Counted from the first letter of the stretch, positions 17,701-25,839 are shown. The stretch: DNA of 42,336 bases from Lysobacterales bacterium (GCA_022841325.1 JALHRS010000051.1:1-42336); one strand, 5' to 3'. The notes: generated by a model not told the origin, from the sequence alone. Translations and numbers: made by a program.

Positions 17701-17927
17701 GCGATCAACACCGAATAGACCGGCGCGTACACCATCATGACCACGGGCATGAAGATGAATACCAGCGGCAACTTCTCGATGCCCAGCTGCGACAGGAATA
17801 CCGAGTCAGCGGCGACGGTACCGATGGCCACGCCCGCCTGCAGCAATCCTGCCAGCAGCGCGAACCACAGCACCTTGCTGCCCTCGTCGGGCAAGACCTG
17901 AAACAGACGGCGGAACTTGGACAGCAT
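14766..17927 (-). CDS. ATP/ADP-translocase-like (NTT/MFS) membrane domain fused to HEAT repeats and a cNMP-binding domain
   Basis: Three-part protein of 1053 residues. Residues 1 to about 430 hold some 11-12 membrane segments like the NTT (Npt) nucleotide-transporter branch of the major facilitator fold (ALYTLFWNFADDYFSILDGKRLYGLIAAGSSAG is NTT-like). Residues of about 450-900 are helical HEAT-type repeats (RRLGIRAIGDCHQPRHAKELLPFLGDD..., LRLEALRSLRKL). Residues 925-1040 are a cyclic-nucleotide-binding domain with WAPGDIVYDTDAPTEELFVIAEGEVEV and the cassette FGERVLMGDLTRRERAV, which keeps the Gly-Glu and Arg-x-Ala. Start ATG 17927 begins MLSKFRRLFQVLP; it lies 13 bp after the upstream stop, so co-transcription is likely, and its TGA overlaps the next ATG. 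In this setting it is more likely a nucleotide-gated sensor or scaffold than an energy-parasite ATP importer (inference). Confidence 0.85.
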   Translation of the reverse strand: MLSKFRRLFQVLPDEGSKVLWFALLAGLLQAGVAIGTVAADSVFLSQLGIEKLPLVFIFMPVVMMVYAPVYSVLIAKLGTRALFRVTLTVIVGGGLLIGFGGDYFGQTEWFPFVIKFYVGLWFIALYTLFWNFADDYFSILDGKRLYGLIAAGSSAGSMFGGGLVTGLSGLVPASKLFLVWAIVAMVTFPVLLVILRRFRAISADDAQSEEVLSLPELLKFIIKTFRSSRFALALAMICFVMVALTSSLEYLTLGVFAENRSADSLASLLGGLYALAGALTLVINLFFFNRIVGRLGVGSTALVVPFAYLGSFVFFYLHNGFGAALVAFYAYQSLFVAIEFNNINLLYNALPGGVKRQLRTFIEALAEPAASATAGLLLFYSAQHIDPDNLALAGLLVACVALVIAAFIRQNYVHALAVNLRADWLDFANPERAWRLHLSNADFIQLRKMAFSARRSEQLLAVELLWRLQDSSARAALLNFLSTACAEEADRLRPAISELLTHGNTDALAETLLWLESDNGPNEPEVLDEFTSTGAFPMRRLQDWRRSDHPAHLAAIAVARWNGSRINEVALAIEQVRSLLNGDEESRRLGIRAIGDCHQPRHAKELLPFLGDDNEDLRLEALRSLRKLASPDTAAMMPHVLPLVSDASSEERMLILAIAEKISDTSSIPALLWAAEHFSASESRRLEALICGMGLKAIPGVIHLLRNISAPFHSRSVAVRALSRLAMPQLLLITDELIEEELSRAQLAVVSNRALTADPGAGVGQTVLTRFYRDAAAEGLEFVLEVLSLVGRLSDFDLIRASLSFANPRDRANAIETIQQSCSRAMFDRICALIEATVPESGLQQNLASAESIETVLRRAARSNIALEASAALIAFQERQIDGGLSLLRQRLDEPDSGRINDWLVALLPRFAHSEINLELAAHPVDRVAALVRARFFSDARILALDYLAAHASERSWAPGDIVYDTDAPTEELFVIAEGEVEVHRNGGVRQATAGATFGERVLMGDLTRRERAVSAGCRALVLPGAVVMRALEIFPAMGVSLYQFKTISAVS

Positions 17928-17940
17928 GCAGTTTCCGATT

Positions 17941-19770
17941 CTAGCCGCGGCGCTGCGGCGGTCTGCGCACGAGCAGCACATGGCTCACGTGCGTGTGTTC
18001 CTCTTCGCGGAAGCCCGGGTGCGGCGCCTCGCGCCACTCGCGGCGACCCGAGTCCACCACTTCGAAGCCGGCATTCTCCAGCAGTTGCTGCGCGACTGCG
18101 GGTTCGATGAAACGATAATAGTAAGTGCTCTGGTAGAGAAAGCTGTCGTCACCGATCTCGCGCATGTCCAGCCCGGCGACGCCGTCTTCGTGCCCGGGAA
18201 TATTGCACAGCAGCAGTCCGCCGGGCTTGAGGATGTGGTAAAGCTCGGCCAGCACGGCCTCGGCATTGGGCAGGGTCTCGAACACGTCCAGCAAGGTGAT
18301 GGCATCAAAATGCTCACCCGGAAACCCGGTGGCTGCGAGATCGCCGACGCGCAGCCGCAGCTGCGCCCGCAGCGCGGCCGGAATCTTCTCCAGCGCATGC
18401 GTCGAGGCGTCCATTGCATGCACCTCGTCGGCGCCGCAATCGAGCAGAAAGGACAGGTTGCGACCCTCGCCAACGCCGGCATCGAGCAGGCGTGAGGGCG
18501 ACTTCAGGACCTCGCGGAAAGCACTCGCGAACCCGGCCAGAAAGGGCAGCGGCTCATGTCCCCAGACCAGCTCCGCGGTGGACGCATAAAGCTCGTCCCA
18601 GGCGCGCTGGTTGGCCCCGCTGATGCGCTCGACGTCGAATCCGCCAGGTTGGATCGGGGGCAACAGATGCTCGGTCATTTCGTTCCGCAGGCAATGAGCG
18701 CTGGCCATCGAGGCGCCGTAACCGCCGGCATTGAGAAAGCACAAGGTATCACCCTCGCGCACCGCCGACAGCAAGCAGTCTTCGGCCCACAGATCCAGTG
18801 CCTCGTTGATGTTGCCGGCGATAGTGACACATTGCGGTGGCTCGGGTCGCAGCGTGGCCGGGGCCGGAATCAGCGGCAGCCGGTAGTGCGCTGGCTCGGG
18901 ATGGACGTTGAATCCGGCATTGACGCCCACGAAGAGGCGATCGCCCTTGCGTTCCACCTGGGTGACCTCGGTCAGCAGGGCACCGGCATCCTTGACCAGA
19001 TAGTCGCCCGGCTCGAAGCACAGCTTCAGCCCGCGAGCACCGAAGTAGCGTCGCACCAGAGCTGCCCAGGCCGCCAGATCGAGTTCCTCGTCGCCCTCGA
19101 CCAGTGGAATCCCGAGACCGCCACCGAGATTCAGGGTCCGGATCTGCGGGGCCACGTCGAGGAACTCGCAGATGCGGGCGAAGACGCGCTCGACCGCACC
19201 CAGTTGCGGCGTCAGAAAGCCGCAACCGGCATGGCAGTGCAGCCCGGTCAGCTTCAGGCCGGACCTGGCCGCCAGTTCGAGCGCTTCCTCGAAACGATCG
19301 CGGTAGACGCCGAACTTGCTGGCCTTGGCCCCGGAATAGCTGACCAGATCGTTGTAGCCCAGCGCTGAGGCCGGATTGATGCGCAGGCCCAACTCCCTTC
19401 CGGGCGACACTTCGGCGATGCGCCGCAGCTGGGTCAGCGAATCGGCATTGATCCAGATCTCCGGCCAGCCGGCGAGTGCGGTGTAGTCGGCGCTACTGAG
19501 GCAGCCGGCGGTAAAGGACAGCTGCCGGGCCTCGAAGCCGTTGTCCAGCGCATGCCGGACTTCGCCCGGTGAAGTCACGTCCAGATCCAGCCCGAGCGTG
19601 CGCAGATGCGCCAGCAGCGGCGGATGCCGATTGGACTTCATCGCGTACAGCAGCCGTGTCGGTGCGTCGATAGCCTTCAGCGCCGTGCGCAAGCGGGCCA
19701 CATTCTGGCTGACCCGGGCAGCGCAATAGACATAGGCGGGTGTGCCGGTAGCGGCCACCAGCTCGGCCAC
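17941..19770 (-). CDS. Fusion of fold-III PLP-dependent decarboxylase (LysA/ODC-like) and SAM methyltransferase
   Basis: Fusion of 609 residues from the GTG at 19770. Residues 1 to about 375 are a group IV (alanine-racemase-fold) decarboxylase: PLP Lys45 in YAMKSN, HCHAGCGF (178-185), GGGLGIPL, FEPGDYLV and FLNAGGYGASMAS. The usual active-site CExxD is NEALD here (Asn322 replaces Cys), so the reaction is uncertain. Residues of about 385-609 are a class I methyltransferase: LLDAGVGEGRNLSFLL (428-443), FDAITLLDVFETL, ILKPGGLLLCNIPGHE. The frame stays open upstream to 19969 and continues with family-like sequence (ARVTAWWERPD, SGQLWLAGRPVAEL), but I find no ATG, GTG or TTG there. The true start may be non-canonical (CTG 19857 or ATT 19881), or the N-terminus may be frameshifted. 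It heads the signalling operon, 13 bp before the translocase-like gene; the substrate is unknown. Confidence 0.82.
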   Translation of the reverse strand: MAELVAATGTPAYVYCAARVSQNVARLRTALKAIDAPTRLLYAMKSNRHPPLLAHLRTLGLDLDVTSPGEVRHALDNGFEARQLSFTAGCLSSADYTALAGWPEIWINADSLTQLRRIAEVSPGRELGLRINPASALGYNDLVSYSGAKASKFGVYRDRFEEALELAARSGLKLTGLHCHAGCGFLTPQLGAVERVFARICEFLDVAPQIRTLNLGGGLGIPLVEGDEELDLAAWAALVRRYFGARGLKLCFEPGDYLVKDAGALLTEVTQVERKGDRLFVGVNAGFNVHPEPAHYRLPLIPAPATLRPEPPQCVTIAGNINEALDLWAEDCLLSAVREGDTLCFLNAGGYGASMASAHCLRNEMTEHLLPPIQPGGFDVERISGANQRAWDELYASTAELVWGHEPLPFLAGFASAFREVLKSPSRLLDAGVGEGRNLSFLLDCGADEVHAMDASTHALEKIPAALRAQLRLRVGDLAATGFPGEHFDAITLLDVFETLPNAEAVLAELYHILKPGGLLLCNIPGHEDGVAGLDMREIGDDSFLYQSTYYYRFIEPAVAQQLLENAGFEVVDSGRREWREAPHPGFREEEHTHVSHVLLVRRPPQRRG

Positions 19771-20115
19771 CGGACGCCCGGCCAGCCAGAGCTGGCCACT
19801 CTGATCGTAGTGGCGATCCGGTCGTTCCCACCATGCCGTGACGCGTGCGTTGTTCAGGTCCGTTTGTGGATTTGCGCTAATGGCCTTGTGCCCTGTGCTT
19901 GGGTCCGGTGGGGGCGCGTCGCCAGCATCGTCGGGAGCAAGCCTTGATCGACATGACGCAGCGCCCTCTCAGAATAGGAAATACCGCAGTGCTTGCGTGA
20001 TCTTTTACGCGAATCGACGCCAGCAGATCCTCCTCGTTGCAATTTGTCATCTGGGCTGAGAGCGCGGGGCCGAAATCCATCGGAAATCTCTTCAGCCTGA
20101 TGACGGGACACCACA

Positions 20116-21675
<1,560 letters not shown>

Positions 21676-21761
21676 GCAGGGCTCCGATGCCGGGTCAGGA
21701 CTGAAAGCTGGGGACGCCGCCAGCTTAGGGCAAGAGTGATGCCCGCGGCGTGTGCTTCCCG

Positions 21762-21837
21762 GTGGGAGCGGCTTCAGCCGCGATCGCTCTTCAGCGTATC
21801 GAGCGCAACAGCGATCGCGGACAGAGTCCGCTCCCAC
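21762..21837. repeat. GTGGGAGCGG palindromic repeat between selO and yajQ
   Basis: Arm 21762-21786 (GTGGGAGCGGCTTCAGCCGC then GATCG) is complementary, with about five mismatches, to arm 21812-21837, around a 25-nt loop. The consensus GTGGGAGCGGxxTxxGCCGCGAT is a REP-like family I know to be frequent in Xanthomonadaceae and Pseudomonas genomes. A related, shorter palindrome is at 38689-38746. It lies in the divergent promoter space of selO and yajQ. Confidence 0.9.
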
Positions 21838-21893
21838 AGCGCCCTGCGGCCGCTCAGGCTAGAATCCGCCCCTGTTTGTGAATCGGTTCCGCC

Positions 21894-22376
21894 ATGCCCT
21901 CCTTTGATGTTGTTTCCGAACTGGACAAGCACGAAGTCCGCAATGCCATCGACCAGGCCAATCGCGAGCTCGGCAATCGCTTCGATTTCCGCGGCACGGG
22001 CTGTGTCTTCGAACTGGACGAGTTCGTGGTCACGCTCAAGGCCGAGGGCGAGTTTCAGCTCAAGCAGATGCTGGAAATCCTGAAGCCGCGGCTGGTGGCG
22101 CGCGGCATCGACATCCGCTGCATGGAAGTGGCCGATCCGGAATCCAATCTGGCCGCGGCCAGACAGAAGGTCACGCTGAAACAGGGTGTCGATCAGAAGA
22201 ACGCCAAGGACATCATCCGCCAGCTGAAGGACGCCAAGATCAAGGTCGAGGCCCAGATCAACGGCGAGAAGCTGCGCGTCAGCGGCAAGAAGCGCGACGA
22301 TCTGCAAGCCGCCATCGCCCTGCTGCGTGGCCTGGAGCTGGATCTGCCGCTGCAGTTCGAGAACTTCCGCGATTGA
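21894..22376 (+). CDS. yajQ: YajQ-family nucleotide-binding protein
   Basis: 160 residues, full length for the UPF0234/YajQ family of cytosolic proteins; the Xanthomonas homologue is a c-di-GMP effector that works with a transcription factor. Start MPSFDVVSELDKHEVRNAID and the segments RFDFRGTGC, QLKQMLEIL, KQGVDQKNAKDIIRQLKD and LRVSGKKRDDLQAAIALL are all family-typical; the last two pieces belong to the two ferredoxin-like folds. It is first in a three-gene operon: its TGA overlaps the TTG of arfB (TTGA). Confidence 0.95.
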   Translation: MPSFDVVSELDKHEVRNAIDQANRELGNRFDFRGTGCVFELDEFVVTLKAEGEFQLKQMLEILKPRLVARGIDIRCMEVADPESNLAAARQKVTLKQGVDQKNAKDIIRQLKDAKIKVEAQINGEKLRVSGKKRDDLQAAIALLRGLELDLPLQFENFRD

Positions 22377-22813
22377 ACGCGCCCACAGACACCCTCGAAG
22401 TCATTCCCGGGATCAACCTGTCGGAGGACGAGTTGGTCGAGCGCTTCGTGCGCTCCTCCGGCCCCGGCGGTCAGAACGTCAACAAGGTATCGAGCGCCGT
22501 TGAGCTGCGCTTCGACGTCAGGCAGTCGCCCAACCTGCCCGAATGGCTGCGGGTGCGGGTGCTGGCTGCACGTGACCGGCGACTGACCAACGAGGGCGTG
22601 CTGGTGTTGCAGGCGCAGCGCTTCCGCACCCTGGAGCGCAACCGCGTCGATGCCCGCGAGCGCCTGCTGACCCTGTTGCGCACGCATACGATCGAGCAGA
22701 AGAAGCGTATCGCCACGGCGCCCACGCGCGCTTCCGAACGTCGCCGCATCGAGGCCAAGAAGGCCCGCGCCAGCACCAAGCAGCTACGCGGCAAGCGGGG
22801 ATTCGACGAATGA
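22373..22813 (+). CDS. arfB: Alternative ribosome-rescue factor / peptidyl-tRNA hydrolase ArfB (YaeJ)
   Basis: Rescues stalled ribosomes by hydrolysing peptidyl-tRNA in the A site. 146 residues with the release-factor catalytic motif SSGPGGQNVNK (GGQ at residues 32-34), then VSSAVELRFD, and a basic tail (TRASERRRIEAKKARASTKQLRGKRGF) of the kind that enters the mRNA channel. The TTG at 22373 overlaps the yajQ TGA; there is no better ATG upstream of the conserved region. Its TGA overlaps the acyltransferase ATG (ATGA), so the three genes are translationally coupled. Confidence 0.95.
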   Translation: MNAPTDTLEVIPGINLSEDELVERFVRSSGPGGQNVNKVSSAVELRFDVRQSPNLPEWLRVRVLAARDRRLTNEGVLVLQAQRFRTLERNRVDARERLLTLLRTHTIEQKKRIATAPTRASERRRIEAKKARASTKQLRGKRGFDE

Positions 22814-23445
22814 GCTTCGGATTGACCGGAAAGCTGCTCGATCTCAATCCTTCGGTGCCGCGCATCCGCGGTCAGGGCTGGGCGCGGGCACTGGGACGCG
22901 CCCTGGTGGCCTGCAGTGCCTGGCGGGTGGTCGGCGAGTTTCCCGATGTCCCCAAACTGGTCGCCATCGCCGCCCCGCACAGCTCCAACTGGGATGGCAT
23001 CTACGGCATTGCGGCCGCCTACGCGATGGGTGTGCGCGCCACCTGGATGGGCAAGAACAGCCTGTTCCGCTTCGGTCTGCGCCCGCTGATGCGCGGCCTC
23101 GGCGGCATCGAAACCGACCGCAGCAATCCGCGCGGCGCCGTCGGGCAGATGGTCGAACTGTTCCGCAGCAGCGAGCGGCTGTGGCTGTTCCTGGCACCGG
23201 AAGGCACGCGCAAGCCGGTGCCGAAATGGCGCACCGGTTTCTGGCATATCGCCCACGAGGCCGGCGTGCCGATCCTGCTGGTGCATGTGGATTTTGCCCA
23301 GCGCTGCATTGCCGTCGGCCCGCTGTTCCATCCGACCGGCGACAAGGAACGCGATCTGCAATCCCTGTACGACCATTACCGACCCTTCAGGGGCAAGGGC
23401 GGCAAGAGCGGATTGCCGACCAGCGAGATCGGCAGGACCGGATAG
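22810..23445 (+). CDS. PlsC-like lysophospholipid acyltransferase family protein
   Basis: 211 residues with the PlsC/LPLAT signatures: HSSNWD (His57 to Asp62, the catalytic HX4D), GLGGIETDR near the glycerol-phosphate site, and FLAPEGTRKPVPKWRTGFWHIA with the EGTR motif. It lacks long hydrophobic segments and is short, as in the 1-acylglycerol-3-phosphate acyltransferase-like proteins often found as extra copies next to plsC. Substrate (glycerolipid or other acyl acceptor) is unknown. The ATG overlaps the arfB stop (ATGA). Confidence 0.85.
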   Translation: MSFGLTGKLLDLNPSVPRIRGQGWARALGRALVACSAWRVVGEFPDVPKLVAIAAPHSSNWDGIYGIAAAYAMGVRATWMGKNSLFRFGLRPLMRGLGGIETDRSNPRGAVGQMVELFRSSERLWLFLAPEGTRKPVPKWRTGFWHIAHEAGVPILLVHVDFAQRCIAVGPLFHPTGDKERDLQSLYDHYRPFRGKGGKSGLPTSEIGRTG

Positions 23446-23470
23446 CGCCGGAGAGCCGGAGGCGGACCGA

Positions 23471-23788
23471 TCAGGGGCAGAGGTAGGCGCGGAAGCGTTG
23501 CTCGCCGGCGACCGCCTCGGTCTGCGGCTGCAGCGTATTGGCGCCCAGACCCGCAGCCTCGTTGCGCGCCAGCGTTTCCAGTTCGTCAGCCACCTTGATC
23601 GAGTTGCGCTCGATGCCAGCGACCCGGTTGGTCACGGTGGTGGTGATGTCGCCCTTGAAGGTGCAGCCGCCCAGGGACTGCTGGGCGCTGACCACGCGCA
23701 CCTGCGCGCCCGGTTTCTCCAGCTTGACCCAGGTACAGGCGCTGATCGTGGCCAGGCCACAGGCGATGACGAGAGACGGAAATTTCAT
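23471..23788 (-). CDS. Small DUF4156-type lipoprotein
   Basis: 105 residues. Signal peptide KFPSLVIACGLATISAC ends with a lipobox (ISAC, Cys18), so the protein is probably an outer-membrane or periplasmic lipoprotein. The mature part VKLEKPGAQVRVVSAQQSLGGCTFKGDITTTV...ELETLARNEAAGLGANTLQP matches the DUF4156 pattern (a Cys pair and ARNxAAxLGANT). Function unknown in the family. It converges with the acyltransferase gene, and a G-rich tandem array starts about 65 bp upstream of its start codon. Confidence 0.85.
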   Translation of the reverse strand: MKFPSLVIACGLATISACTWVKLEKPGAQVRVVSAQQSLGGCTFKGDITTTVTNRVAGIERNSIKVADELETLARNEAAGLGANTLQPQTEAVAGEQRFRAYLCP

Positions 23789-23854
23789 GCGCGGACCCTG
23801 TAGTTGCGGATTCGGGCAAGTTAGCAGTTTCCGGCGCCGGGGGGCAGCGGGGGT

Positions 23855-23888
23855 GGGACTCGGGACTCGGGACTCGGGACTCGGGACT
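23855..23888. repeat. GGGACTC tandem array
   Basis: Four perfect GGGACTC units (23855-23882) and a partial fifth. Runs of three G with 4-nt spacers on the plus strand also fit a G-quadruplex pattern. Same unit length (7 nt) as the CACGGGG and CCCGTGT arrays elsewhere in the window, suggesting one diverging family. Confidence 0.9.
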
Positions 23889-23900
23889 GAACCCCCGGGG

Positions 23901-23985
23901 CGTCATTGCGAGCGCAGCGAAGCAATCCAGACGCAGATCCACACAAGCGATGGATTGCTTCGTCGCTACGCTCCTCGCAATGACG
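23901..23985. repeat. ATTGCGAGCG-type inverted repeat
   Basis: Arm 23901-23930 (CGTCATTGCGAGCGCAGCGA then AGCAATCCAG) pairs imperfectly with 23950-23985 (TGGATTGCTTCGTCGCTACG ... CGCAATGACG). This palindromic family is widespread in many unrelated bacterial genomes. A decayed second piece (CGACGAAGCAATCCAG ... CGCAATGACG) follows at about 24018-24097. Confidence 0.9.
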
Positions 23986-24102
23986 CATCAAAAACCTGAG
24001 AGATGGGTTCATGGACAGCACAGCGACGAAGCAATCCAGGACCTGCGAGCGTGCATCTGGATGGCTTCCCCCGGATCAAGTCCGGCGCCGCAATGACGCC
24101 AG

Positions 24103-24181
24103 CTCTTGTAGGTCCAGACTTGTCTGGACGCTTCTTCATCACGTCGCCAGGAGCGTCCAGACAAGTCTGGACCTACAAGAG
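24103..24181. repeat. Long inverted repeat with GTCCAGAC palindromes (copy 2)
   Basis: Perfect 30-nt arms (24103-24132 and 24152-24181) around a 19-nt loop; the best-preserved copy. Each arm has the inner palindrome GTCCAGACTTGTCTGGAC. Downstream of the hemN stop in hemN orientation. Confidence 0.97.
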
Positions 24182-24200
24182 CCCGGGGCTCGTAGCCTTT

Positions 24201-24270
24201 CCCCGTTCCCCGTTCCCCGTGCCCCGTGCCCCGTGCCCCGTGCCCCGCGCCCCGTGCCCCGCGCCCCGCT
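24201..24270. repeat. CCCCGTG 7-mer array ending at the hemN stop codon
   Basis: Ten 7-nt units (CCCCGTT x2, then CCCCGTG and CCCCGCG forms, ending CCCCGCT). The hemN stop codon (complement of CTA, 24269-24271) shares two bases with the last unit. On the hemN mRNA strand this is a run of ten GGGG blocks with 3-nt loops, a strong G-quadruplex motif directly after the stop. Confidence 0.93.
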
Positions 24271-25660
24271 ACACCACCCGCGAGAACCGCGCCGGTGCCG
24301 CCGCGGCCTGCTTGTCGCCGCTGACATAGGCGTCGAAGGCCATCGCCACCACCCGCAGCAGCATGGCACCGGCGGCGGTGACCTGGAGCGCGTCTGCGCC
24401 CAGTTCGACCAGACCATCCTGCTCGGCCTGTTCCAGTCTGGCCAGGGCTGAACTGAAGTAGTCGCGGGTATCGATGCCGTGTTGTGCGCCGAAGCTGGCG
24501 TAATCGAGTCGGCCGAAACACATGATCCGGCCGATGGCTTCGCGCCGCAGGCGGTCGTCGGCATCGGTGGCCAGACCGCGCTGGATCGGCAGCCGGCCCT
24601 GATCGATGGCGTTCAGATAGGGAATTTCGTTCTTTTCGTTTTGGGCATAGACCTCGCCGACCTGGCCTATGCCACTCATGCCCAGGGCGACGAGGTCGCA
24701 ACCGCCGTGAGTGGTGTAGCCCTGAAAATTGCGCTGCAGGCTGCCGTCGATCTGGGCCCGCGCCAGCTCGTCCTCGGGCAGCGCAAAATGATCCATGCCG
24801 ATGTGCACATAACCCGCTTGGGCCAGTCGGGCGATGGTCAGTTCCAGCAGCGCCATCTTGGTGTCGGCGTCCGGCAGCGTGGCCGGATCCATGACCGCCT
24901 GGGATTTGAACAGCTCGGGCAGATGGGCGTAGCTGTAGGCGGCAATGCGGTCGGGGCGCAGTGTGACCACGGTGTCCAGCGTGCGCGCGAAACTGTCCAC
25001 GTTCTGATGCGGCAATCCGTAGATCAGGTCGAAGTTGATCGAGCGGATGCCGACGCTGCGGGCCTCGCTGACCAGGCGCTCGGTCTCTTCCACCGATTGC
25101 ACCCGGTTGACGGCCAGCTGCACCTGCGGATCGAAATCCTGCACGCCCAGGCTGATGCGATTGATGCCGAGGTCGAACATGGCCCGCAGCGACCTCGGAT
25201 CCGCCGTGCGCGGATCGATCTCGATGCCGTAGTCGCGCCCGCCGCCGCCATGCAGACCGAAGCCGCGTTCGAGTTCGGCGAAGATCAGGCCGAGTTCTTC
25301 CGGGTTGTAGTAGGTCGGTGTGCCGCCACCGAAGTGCATCTGGTTCACCGCTCGGCTGCGGTCAAACAGCTCGGCCTGCATCCGGATCTCGCTCAGCAGA
25401 CGCTGCAGATAGGCCGCGCCGCGCTCACGATTGCGGGTGATGATGCGATTGCAGCCGCAGTAGTAGCAGCTCGATCGGCAGTAGGGCACGTGCAGATACA
25501 GCGACAGCGGTCTGGCCGCGGCATTGCTGCGTCTGGCCTCGGCGGCATAGTCTTCCGCCGCAAAGCCGACGTGGAACTGCGGCGCGGTCGGATAGGAGGT
25601 ATAGCGCGGGCCCGGCCGATCGTAGCGGCGGATCAGTTCAGCATCGAATCGAGTGTCCAT
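24269..25660 (-). CDS. hemN: Oxygen-independent coproporphyrinogen III dehydrogenase
   Basis: Radical-SAM enzyme converting coproporphyrinogen III to protoporphyrinogen IX in haem synthesis without oxygen. 463 residues, full length. The 4Fe-4S motif is CRSSCYYCGC (Cys61, Cys65, Cys68 plus Cys70), as in true HemN (CxxxCxxCxC). Other marks: RPGPRYTSYPTAPQF at the start, HFGGGTPTY, GIEIDPRT, INRISLGVQDFDPQVQ, INFDLIYGLPHQ, HIGMDHFALPEDEL and NFQGYTTHGGCDLVALGMSGI. Start ATG 25660. With cydAB nearby it fits growth at low oxygen. Its stop codon lies at the edge of a 7-mer array. Confidence 0.97.
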   Translation of the reverse strand: MDTRFDAELIRRYDRPGPRYTSYPTAPQFHVGFAAEDYAAEARRSNAAARPLSLYLHVPYCRSSCYYCGCNRIITRNRERGAAYLQRLLSEIRMQAELFDRSRAVNQMHFGGGTPTYYNPEELGLIFAELERGFGLHGGGGRDYGIEIDPRTADPRSLRAMFDLGINRISLGVQDFDPQVQLAVNRVQSVEETERLVSEARSVGIRSINFDLIYGLPHQNVDSFARTLDTVVTLRPDRIAAYSYAHLPELFKSQAVMDPATLPDADTKMALLELTIARLAQAGYVHIGMDHFALPEDELARAQIDGSLQRNFQGYTTHGGCDLVALGMSGIGQVGEVYAQNEKNEIPYLNAIDQGRLPIQRGLATDADDRLRREAIGRIMCFGRLDYASFGAQHGIDTRDYFSSALARLEQAEQDGLVELGADALQVTAAGAMLLRVVAMAFDAYVSGDKQAAAAPARFSRVV

Positions 25661-25839
25661 GGGCGCAGTCTAGCCGGGTGCTGGCTGGCGGCGCTTGATC
25701 GCAGTCAGCTCGTGAGCGCCAAGCCGGCAGGCGAAAACAGTGAACAAGCGCAGCTTCTGGGCGCGCGCCAGAGCCCGGCGCTGATGGCGTGGGCGGGTCC
25801 GCGTTATGCTGGGCATCCGCAGCCACAGAGCGTCCGCCC

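Larger units (their letters stand above)
23789..24268. other. 480-bp repeat-filled intergenic region between the lipoprotein gene and hemN
   Basis: No gene supported. In order it holds a GGGACTC array (23855-23888), an ATTGCGAGCG-type palindrome (23901-23985), a decayed piece of a similar palindrome (about 24018-24097), inverted repeat copy 2 (24103-24181) and the CCCCGTG array (24201-24270). Almost the whole spacer is repeat, so at least three repeat families have accumulated at this one site. Confidence 0.85.

Noticed and set aside
14766..17927. Genuine ATP-importing translocase of an intracellular parasite
   Set aside because: The genome context is a large, gene-complete free-living type, and the carrier is fused to HEAT and cNMP domains within a signalling operon.
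24201..24270. CRISPR-like array
   Set aside because: The units are 7 nt in direct tandem with no spacers and no cas genes nearby, so it is a simple tandem array.
23901..24270. rRNA/tRNA or structured ncRNA gene in the repeat-filled spacer
   Set aside because: No tRNA cloverleaf or rRNA signature is visible; the paired segments are explained by repeat families that recur elsewhere.
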